DNA of 5,056 nt from Candidatus Rifleibacteriota bacterium (GTDB taxonomy: Bacteria; Muiribacteriota; Ozemobacteria; Ozemobacterales; Ozemobacteraceae), in assembly GCA_028691595.1 (NCBI GenBank), contig JAQUZA010000274.1:1-5056 (forward strand), in the 5' to 3' direction. The translations under genes and the position numbers were made by a program. A model generated the notes under the pieces. It made no database searches and was not told the DNA's origin. It worked only from the letters and a program-made list of their open reading frames with translations. This document shows, in pieces, positions 1-4,184 of the stretch; within the stretch, counting starts at the first letter, position 1; every line of letters begins with the position of its first letter.

Positions 1-19
1 TGGTCTGTCACATATGAAA

Positions 20-71
20 GCAAGAATCTAAGCCGTTAGAGATAAGATTCCCGCTTGCGCGGGAATGACGG
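20..71. repeat. dRS3-like palindromic dispersed repeat, copy A
   Basis: The core at 47-66 is a perfect 8-bp stem, ATTCCCGC / GCGGGAAT, around a 4-base TTGC loop. It fits the ATTCCC-N8-GGGAAT pattern known as dRS3 in Neisseria, and similar repeats occur in many bacterial genomes. On the minus strand the unit starts CGTCATTCCCGCG. Just left of the core, GCAAG-AATCTAAGCCGTT (20-37) matches the right flank of copy C (2392-2403) but in the opposite sense to the core. Copy A therefore looks like a truncated plus-sense half followed by a complete minus-sense unit. No gene is carried. The core also encodes the spurious peptide ending SFPRKRESYL, typical of translations of such repeats. Confidence 0.75.
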
Positions 72-137
72 AATTACTACAGATTCAAGTTTGACAAAGA
101 AACTAGTCATCTGTCGCGCTTGAATTGCATAGCTTCC

Positions 138-188
138 CGTCATTCGCGCGTTTACACCACAGAAGGGTGCAAGCGGAAACCTGCCGTT
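138..188 (+). repeat. Diverged, split dRS3-like repeat, copy B
   Basis: CGTCATTCGCGCG (138-150) matches the left half of the canonical unit with one change. CAAGCGGAAACCTG-CCGTT (170-188) matches the right half plus its AAGCCGTT flank, with small gaps. The halves are separated by 19 unrelated bases (151-169). This is either an insertion into an old repeat or a chance similarity; the matching order and orientation of both halves favours the former. The rest of 67-250 shows no convincing gene. Confidence 0.45.
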
Positions 189-338
189 TGCCTGCCTGGA
201 TGACTTGTAAATTATTGCTGCGATGCCCACGCAATCGCAAGATTAAAAAAGTTGTTGGCAAATATTGCATCTCAGCAACTCGAAAAGCCGCTAAAACTCA
301 AGTGTTTAAGGTCTCAAGAAAAAACTTTTAAAATTTTC

Positions 339-367
339 TTGACACATTGCAGCAAAAATGGCATATT
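339..367 (+). promoter_or_regulatory. Predicted sigma-70-type promoter of the phasin-like gene
   Basis: A perfect -35 hexamer TTGACA (339-344) is followed after 17 bases by CATATT (362-367), a 4/6 match to the -10 consensus. TATTAG (364-369) is an alternative with a 19-base spacer. An A/T-rich tract at about 319-338 could act as an UP element. Transcription would start near 374, giving a leader of about 60 bases before the ATG at 435. Confidence 0.55.
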
Positions 368-388
368 AGTTTTGCGACGCAGCAATGT
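344..388. promoter_or_regulatory. TTGC/GCAA dyads overlapping the promoter (candidate operator)
   Basis: ACATTGC (344-350) pairs with GCAATGT (382-388), and GCAAAA (352-357) pairs with TTTTGC (370-375), so the promoter sits inside a long imperfect inverted repeat. It contains a compact palindrome TTGC-A-GCAA (347-355), TGC-GAC-GCA (373-381) and TTGC-N6-GCAA (372-385). A second TTGC-N6-GCAA lies upstream at 265-278. The placement over the -10 region suggests repressor binding; this is inference and no regulator gene is in the window. Confidence 0.35.
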
Positions 389-434
389 AACTAAAGCAAA
401 ATCTCGAAATCAATACCTTAACAGGAGTTTTAAA

Positions 435-761
435 ATGAACAGCAACATGAACAAATGGACCGAATTTTCAAACGAATATGCTCAGCTTATGAACGAAAAT
501 TTCCAGGTTATGAACAAATTCTGGAATGCCACCATGGAACAGCAGAGCGGCTACACCAGAAAGAACATGGAACTTTTCTTCGATCATATGAACCGCAACG
601 TTGAAATCATGCACGAAATCCACAACAACACCACCAAAGCTAACGAAGAACTGAACACCATTTTCAAAGCCAACATCGAAAAGTTCAACACCCGTTTTCA
701 GAAAGTTTATGAAGAAACCATGAAGACCATTACTCCCAAGACCATGAACGCCGGTCAGTAA
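435..761 (+). CDS. Small helical phasin-like protein
   Basis: This encodes a 108-residue protein. AGGAG (423-427) lies 7 bases before the ATG, which decides the start; the open frame runs back to 252, but that part covers the promoter. The protein has no signal peptide, membrane segment or Cys. Its only Pro is at 101, so residues 6-99 can form nearly continuous helix, with hydrophobic residues every 3-4 positions (F11, Y15, L18, F23, M26, F29 and on to V91). It is rich in Met (10) and Asn (18). This pattern and length resemble short phasins, the amphipathic proteins that coat polyhydroxyalkanoate granules, but I see no diagnostic motif and no PHA gene is nearby. A general coiled-coil protein is an alternative. 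Codon use is strongly biased (16 of 18 Asn are AAC, all 12 Glu are GAA, 10 of 11 Thr are ACC), which with the promoter and terminator points to high expression. The CDS is secure; the function is tentative. Confidence 0.85.
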   Translation: MNSNMNKWTEFSNEYAQLMNENFQVMNKFWNATMEQQSGYTRKNMELFFDHMNRNVEIMHEIHNNTTKANEELNTIFKANIEKFNTRFQKVYEETMKTITPKTMNAGQ

Positions 762-783
762 GAGTTTTCTTTAAATTCGCAAA

Positions 784-825
784 AAAACTGCGGGTTGTCA
801 CACAAAAGTGACAGCCCGCAGTTTT
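784..825. terminator. Bidirectional Rho-independent terminator between convergent genes
   Basis: Arms at 784-801 and 808-825 form an 18-bp stem, interrupted only by one T-G wobble in the plus-strand RNA, around the 6-base loop ACAAAA. The plus-strand transcript ends in TTTT (822-825). The minus-strand transcript ends in seven Us (complement of 781-787). It lies 22 bases after the phasin-like stop codon and 20 bases beyond the transporter stop codon, so it can serve both genes. Confidence 0.9.
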
Positions 826-845
826 GCATTATTCTGATTATTGTT

Positions 846-2141
846 TCAGTCGATATCGACCGGGGCAATATGCAGGTCTTCTTTTTCAAGGGGCAGAAAT
901 GGCAGCAGAATTATGCCGGGCGCTGCGAAGACAAGGGTTGTCATGAAGAACCCGGCATACCCGGTGTTCTGCTGAACGTAACCACTGGCAATGCCTGCGG
1001 TCATAGCCCCTAGCGCCATTAGACCCGTCGAAATGGCGTAATGTGCGGTCGGGTATTTCGATTCCTGAGTTATGAACATCAGATAAACCATGTAGGCCGC
1101 AAAGCCAAAACCATAACCGAACTGGTCACACCCGACAATTAGAGTGACCCATATTTTATCGGGTTGAACGGTGGCGGCCCATATATACAGCAGGTTTGGC
1201 ACGTTCATCGCCAGCACCATAGGCCAGAGCGACCTTTTAATGCCGAAGCGCGAAATAACCATGCCGCCGATAATGCCACCCAGGGTCAGGGCCACAACTC
1301 CGACAACGCCTGTAATAAAGCCGACTTCAGAGGTGGTCATGCCAAGCCCCCCCTTTTCGATGGTATCGATGAGAAACGGGTTGGACATTTTGCTGACCAT
1401 AGACTCGCCGAAGCGGTAGAGAAGAATGAAACCAAGAATTATCGGCAGTTTTGCCTGCGAAAAATACTCGACAAAAGCGGCCCTGAAGGGAAACGATTCG
1501 CGTCTGTCTGTGTCTTTTGGCGGTTTTGGCATGGCAAGATAACCGATAACCACAAAAAACAGATAAATCAGCGCGGCGATAATCAGCACATTGCGCCAGG
1601 CAAGAGGTATCTCAGCGCCGGGTGCTGATTCGAAGGTGCCGGCCAGATATATCAGCCCGCCATTGCAGAAAACGTTGGCCAGGCGGTAGGCGGTGCCACG
1701 AATACCTACAAAATAGGCCTGGTCTTCTGGTGAAAGTGCGAGCAGATAAAAACCGTCGGCGGCGATATCGTGGGTTGCTGAAAGAAAGGCCAGCAGCGTT
1801 AATACCAGCAGGGTCGGGGTAAGAAAATTCTCTGCGGTTATGGTCATCGAAACGCACAGCATTGTGATAATACCGAGAATCTGGGTGCCAACGATCCATT
1901 TGCGCTTGGTGGAGGTTGATTCAACCAGCGGCCCCCAGAGCATTTTGATTATCCATGGCCAGGTTATCAGGCTTGTCCAAAGGCCAATCTCGGCGTTGGA
2001 GATGCCAAGTCGCTTGAACATGGTTACCGAAACCGTGCTGACAATGAAGTAAGGAATCCCTTCAAGAAAAAAGAGCGATGGAACAAAGAGCCATGGATTG
2101 CCAGATGTTTTTCGGGTTGTCTGCGCGTCTGTTTCGGCCAT
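846..2141 (-). CDS. AmpG-like MFS permease (PAT family)
   Basis: This encodes a 431-residue inner-membrane protein with many hydrophobic segments in two halves, as in the major facilitator superfamily. Several stretches match the AmpG/PAT family, which includes the E. coli permease importing anhydromuropeptides for cell-wall recycling and the acetyl-CoA transporter SLC33. They are EGIP (27-30), PWIIKMLWGPLVE (62-74, cf. FKFLWSPLMD in AmpG), SATHDIAADG (121-130, cf. SASQDIVFDA), GIRGTAYRLAN (146-156), LLYRFGES (240-247) and the Gly-rich segment 341-349. The N-terminal wording resembles the AmpG-like MFS proteins common in Bacteroidetes more than E. coli AmpG, so the substrate could be a related amino-sugar compound. 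AGGAAAG (2148-2154, minus strand) lies 6 bases before the ATG. The gene converges on the phasin-like gene and stands alone, with no beta-lactamase or peptidoglycan-recycling gene beside it. Family is confident; substrate is not. Confidence 0.93.
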   Translation of the reverse strand: MAETDAQTTRKTSGNPWLFVPSLFFLEGIPYFIVSTVSVTMFKRLGISNAEIGLWTSLITWPWIIKMLWGPLVESTSTKRKWIVGTQILGIITMLCVSMTITAENFLTPTLLVLTLLAFLSATHDIAADGFYLLALSPEDQAYFVGIRGTAYRLANVFCNGGLIYLAGTFESAPGAEIPLAWRNVLIIAALIYLFFVVIGYLAMPKPPKDTDRRESFPFRAAFVEYFSQAKLPIILGFILLYRFGESMVSKMSNPFLIDTIEKGGLGMTTSEVGFITGVVGVVALTLGGIIGGMVISRFGIKRSLWPMVLAMNVPNLLYIWAATVQPDKIWVTLIVGCDQFGYGFGFAAYMVYLMFITQESKYPTAHYAISTGLMALGAMTAGIASGYVQQNTGYAGFFMTTLVFAAPGIILLPFLPLEKEDLHIAPVDID

Positions 2142-2188
2142 AATTCACTTTCCTGTTCTGCTTATTTTAAGCTGAGGGTTCTCGTCAG

Positions 2189-2216
2189 GTTATATGATTC
2201 AGATGATAACAGAAAA
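2189..2216 (-). promoter_or_regulatory. Possible promoter of the AmpG-like gene
   Basis: On the minus strand a good -10 box, TATAAC (2189-2194, 5/6), is preceded by a 16-base spacer and a weak -35, TTTTCT (2211-2216). The transcript would start near 2182, with a leader of about 40 bases. Only the -10 box is persuasive. Confidence 0.35.
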
Positions 2217-2242
2217 GCCGGTCGGTGGTTGAGAAACAATAA

Positions 2243-2283
2243 AACCCTTCGGGCAACTGAAGATATCAATTTCCCGAAGGGTT
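2243..2283 (-). terminator. Terminator-like hairpin, minus strand
   Basis: AACCCTTCGGG (2243-2253) and CCCGAAGGGTT (2273-2283) form a perfect 11-bp stem. The 19-base loop can extend it with further imperfect pairs. Read on the minus strand the stem runs into TTTTATTGTTTC, a usable U-rich tail; the plus strand has none. It probably ends the minus-strand transcript of the short gene at 2547-2702 and insulates the AmpG-like gene. A role as an attenuator for the permease cannot be excluded. Confidence 0.55.
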
Positions 2284-2330
2284 ACTGGTGGTTTGTCACA
2301 TAACGAGCCAAGAACCGGCAATCATTGCAC

Positions 2331-2393
2331 CATGCACGCGCCATCGCTCGTCATCCCCGCGCCATCAATTGTCATGCACGCGCAAGCGGGGAT
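2331..2393 (+). repeat. Three tandem 21-bp degenerate units
   Basis: Units at 2331-2351, 2352-2372 and 2373-2393 all begin CAT-S-C-M-CGCGC. Units 1 and 2 agree at 16 of 21 positions, units 1 and 3 at 15 of 21. Units 1 and 3 share the 11-mer CATGCACGCGC; units 1 and 2 share CGCGCCATC. The period is exact. The array overlaps copy C of the dRS3-like repeat, and its second period is what separates that copy's two halves. Confidence 0.6.
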
Positions 2394-2403
2394 CTAAGCC
2401 GTT
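2349..2403 (+). repeat. dRS3-like repeat copy C, split by 21 bp
   Basis: CGTCATCCCCGCG (2349-2361) and CAAGCGGGGATCTAAG (from 2383) are the two halves of the canonical unit. The 21 bases between them equal one period of the tandem array; deleting them restores a contiguous copy. ATCCCCGC (2353-2360) still pairs perfectly with GCGGGGAT (2386-2393) across a 25-base loop. The right flank ATCTAAGCCGTT (2392-2403) is identical to 26-37. Upstream, GGTTTGTCACATA (2289-2301) resembles the text at 2-14, so the shared unit may be larger than the palindrome. Confidence 0.65.
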
Positions 2404-2475
2404 GTAAGTGATAATTATGCTTTTATCTCTTCTTGTTGAAAGCGCGTGAAGACTGTTTTAAGGAGTCTCAACCGG

Positions 2476-2518
2476 CAAGAACAACCGTGACAGACGACTG
2501 GATTGTCGTTTGTTCTTG
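2476..2518. repeat. Long inverted repeat downstream of the short minus-strand gene
   Basis: CAAGAACAA (2476-2484) pairs perfectly with TTGTTCTTG (2510-2518). Inside, ACGAC (2494-2498) pairs with GTCGT (2505-2509) around loop TGGATT, leaving a 9-base one-sided bulge (2485-2493). It begins 28 bases past the stop codon of the 2547-2702 gene. Neither strand has a U-tract, so it is not a standard terminator; an mRNA-stabilising hairpin is possible. Nothing else is evident in 2404-2546. Confidence 0.5.
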
Positions 2519-2546
2519 TTCGGGCATGGTTTGAGCTGGCGAAGAA

Positions 2547-2702
2547 TTATTCAGGGGTTTCTTCGGTTTCAGGATTTTCGGTTTCGGTTCCTGGTTCTGG
2601 CTGTTCAGATGAGCGGTTCTGGCGTTTTTCCAGTTTTGCTTCTTTTTTCTTTTTCTTTTCCTGTTCCCGTTTATTTTTTTCGAATGAATAATTTTTTTTC
2701 AA
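2547..2702 (-). CDS. Short Lys/Glu-rich protein of unknown function (TTG start)
   Basis: This encodes a 51-residue protein. The start is TTG at 2700-2702, with AAAAGGA (2710-2716, minus strand) 7 bases upstream. There is no in-frame ATG before the upstream stop codon, so the gene is missed by ATG-only searches. Residues 1-30 are strongly basic and helical, beginning MKKNYSFEKNKREQE and followed by a run of five Lys and then EAKLEKRQNR. Residues 31-51 are an acidic, disordered-looking tail of Glu, Thr and Pro with PE/TE repeats and no basic residue. A biased basic helix followed by a clean acidic tail, a stop codon and a good ribosome binding site look like selection on a protein rather than chance. 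I recall short bacterial proteins with a similar F-x-K-R-x-RE Lys-rich start, all uncharacterised, but assign no family. Nucleic-acid or ribosome contact is only a guess. Low-complexity purine-rich DNA is the main alternative. Confidence 0.62.
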   Translation of the reverse strand: MKKNYSFEKNKREQEKKKKKEAKLEKRQNRSSEQPEPGTETENPETEETPE

Positions 2703-2716
2703 GATGGTTTCCTTTT

Positions 2717-3090
2717 CGAGTAAAGACCCCGGGAATCTGGAACAGAGGGGGTCGATGCAGAACTAAAATTTGGCGGAAATAAAAACTTCAGCCATTGTCT
2801 GATGAGGGTAACATACTTTGCCCTCTTTTGGCCAATTTTCAAGGAATGCAACAGGGCAGATGTTCTGGTTTGTTGATCAGCTGCGGGAAATAACTTCTTT
2901 GCTGTCGAAGATAACAGCCTTTGATAAATTTTGAATCTGAAAGGGTCATTGCTTCCTGTAAAACAAATGTTGGTTTAAAGTCAGGTGCAGCTATCAGCCG
3001 GGTTACTAATACCGTCTTCTGTCTGTGCCCGACTTGTTTTGGGCGGCGCTGGCAGGGAGTGGTGGTATTAATGCTGGCAGAATGGCTGTA
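2717..3090. other. Intergenic stretch with no convincing gene
   Basis: This holds the upstream region of the short minus-strand gene and of hflK. Open frames on both strands are short, lack ribosome binding sites or use weak starts, and show no recognisable protein features. The only slightly protein-like one is a 24-codon frame at 2860-2934 (+), MFWFVDQLREITSLLSK and onward, preceded by a poor CAGGGCAG. A gene remnant is possible but not shown. No tRNA or other RNA gene was recognised. I found no clear promoter for hflK; TGTAAT (3087-3092) is a fair -10 box without a matching -35. Confidence 0.5.
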
Positions 3091-3114
3091 ATTGTGTGAC
3101 AATCAGGTGATTGT
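3091..3114. promoter_or_regulatory. Nested palindromes upstream of hflK (candidate operator)
   Basis: Three half-sites follow each other: ATTGT (3091-3095), ACAATCA (3099-3105) and TGATTGT (3108-3114). The first two form ATTGT-GTG-ACAAT. The last two form a perfect 16-bp palindrome, ACAATCA-GG-TGATTGT. The 2-base gap is too small for a good RNA hairpin loop, so a DNA site for a dimeric regulator is the better reading. It lies 23 bases before the hflK ATG and next to the -10-like TGTAAT (3087-3092), where a bound protein could block transcription. The regulator is unknown. Confidence 0.45.
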
Positions 3115-3137
3115 ATTTCGAAGTTCTGGAGGAAAGA

Positions 3138-4184
3138 ATGGAATTTGGTAACAACAAAAATGGTCAGGATATTGTCGACGCGGTAATTACCGCCGCCGGC
3201 CAGTATGTAAAACTGCCTGACCAGGGAAAAGTATTCGGCTATTTTGGCCGGCTGATACTGGTTTTGATCGTTCTGGCGGCCATCTTAGGCTCGTTTTACA
3301 CGGTTGGCACCGAAGAAAAGGGTGTCGTTTTGAGGCTGGGCAAGTTTTCCGGCATAACCAGCGCCGGACTGCAGTTTAAGCTGCCATTCGGTATCGACAA
3401 GGTTCTGCTGGTACCTACCGAAAGGGTTATGAAAGAGGAATTTGGTTTCAGAACTGGCGGTTTCAGTGGCAGAAGTACTTATAGTAAATCGGGGTTCAGC
3501 AATGAATCTCTCATTCTAACCGGAGATCTGAATGTCAGTGACCTCGAATGGATCGTTCAGTTCAAGATTGAAGATCCGTTTAAATTCGTTTTTAACATCA
3601 ATAATGCGGTAGACACACTGAGAGACGTATCAGAAGCCATGACCCGAAAAATCGTTGGCGATGCTAACGTTACCGATGTTTTGACCACTGACCGTGCTAT
3701 GCTCGCCACCAAGATACAGGATGAGATTCAGAAAACCCTTAACAGTTATGAAATTGGCATCAGAATCGTTACCTACAAATTTCAGGATGTTAACCCCCCC
3801 GAAAGCGTAAAAGCTGCCTTTAACGGGGTTAATGAGGCCGAACAGCAGAAAGAAAGCCTTATTCTTCAAGCCCGCGAGCAATATAATCAGCAGGTTCCCA
3901 GGGCCCGCGGCGAAGGCAAACAGATGATTCAGGAGGCCGAGGGCTATGCTCTTGAGCGTATCAACCGGGCGCAGGGTGAAGCTTCACGCTTTATATCAGT
4001 TCTTGACGAGTATAAGAAGTTTCCAGAGGTAACCCGTCGCCGGCTTTATCTCGAAACACTCGAAAAGGTTCTGCCGAGAATGAAAGACGTGATAATCGTC
4101 GATGACCAGGCTGGTAAGGGCTCAGTGCTTCCCCTGTTGCCGCTGCAGTCTTTTGACACGGGCGTGAAGGGAGATACCAAATGA
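3138..4184 (+). CDS. hflK: HflK, SPFH/band-7 membrane subunit of the FtsH-modulating complex
   Basis: This encodes a 348-residue protein. The ATG at 3138 follows GGAGG (3128-3132) by 5 bases; an in-frame TTG at 3111 falls inside the upstream palindrome and has no ribosome binding site. HflK and HflC co-assemble into a large inner-membrane cage that encloses and restrains the AAA protease FtsH. One membrane segment spans about 36-55. The SPFH domain follows, starting EEKGVVLRLGKF (59-70), with LTGDLNVSDLEWIVQFKI (127-144) and the family motif DVNPPESVKAAFNGVNEAEQQ (217-237). A charged coiled coil rich in Glu, Gln, Arg and Ala runs to about 290, then a hydrophobic PLLPL tail (332-336). The N-terminus is short and lacks the long Gly-rich stretch of E. 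coli HflK (419 residues), which explains most of the length difference. A Gly/Ser-rich insert sits at 103-122. The stop overlaps the hflC start (ATGA), so the two are translationally coupled. Confidence 0.95.
   Translation: MEFGNNKNGQDIVDAVITAAGQYVKLPDQGKVFGYFGRLILVLIVLAAILGSFYTVGTEEKGVVLRLGKFSGITSAGLQFKLPFGIDKVLLVPTERVMKEEFGFRTGGFSGRSTYSKSGFSNESLILTGDLNVSDLEWIVQFKIEDPFKFVFNINNAVDTLRDVSEAMTRKIVGDANVTDVLTTDRAMLATKIQDEIQKTLNSYEIGIRIVTYKFQDVNPPESVKAAFNGVNEAEQQKESLILQAREQYNQQVPRARGEGKQMIQEAEGYALERINRAQGEASRFISVLDEYKKFPEVTRRRLYLETLEKVLPRMKDVIIVDDQAGKGSVLPLLPLQSFDTGVKGDTK

Noticed and set aside
36..230. 64-codon minus-strand frame ending in SFPRKRESYL
   Set aside because: The C-terminal part is the translation of the dRS3-like palindrome and the rest lies over copy B; no ribosome binding site or protein-like pattern.
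1164..1628. 154-codon plus-strand frame inside the permease gene
   Set aside because: It is antisense to clear AmpG-family coding sequence and its His/Arg/Gln-rich product has no recognisable features.
2331..2393. CRISPR-like array from the 21-bp units
   Set aside because: The units are contiguous and degenerate with no unique spacers between conserved repeats, and no cas gene is present.
2313..2478. AACCGGCAA at 2313-2321 and 2470-2478 as a 9-bp target-site duplication
   Set aside because: A 9-base match within this distance is expected by chance, and the enclosed segment has no terminal inverted repeats.
2503..2782. Two overlapping plus-strand frames rich in Phe and Ser
   Set aside because: They are the complement of the Lys/Glu codons of the 2547-2702 gene, and neither has a ribosome binding site.
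2860..2934. 24-codon plus-strand frame that looks like a short amphipathic peptide
   Set aside because: The upstream sequence is a poor ribosome binding site and the frame is too short to separate from chance.
6..3101. TGTCACA/TGTGACA recurring at 6-12, 796-802, 2294-2300 and 3095-3101 as a common operator
   Set aside because: The copies sit in unrelated settings (repeat flank, terminator stem, repeat flank, hflK palindrome), and a 7-mer is too short to claim a shared site without a genome-wide count.
2839..3102. 87-codon minus-strand frame with a TTG start
   Set aside because: The start falls inside the hflK upstream palindrome, no ribosome binding site precedes it, and the composition (Thr, Gln, Arg, His, several Cys) looks like non-coding translation.
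3111..3137. Upstream TTG as the hflK start
   Set aside because: It adds nine residues, has no ribosome binding site and overlaps the palindrome, whereas the ATG at 3138 has GGAGG at 5 bases.
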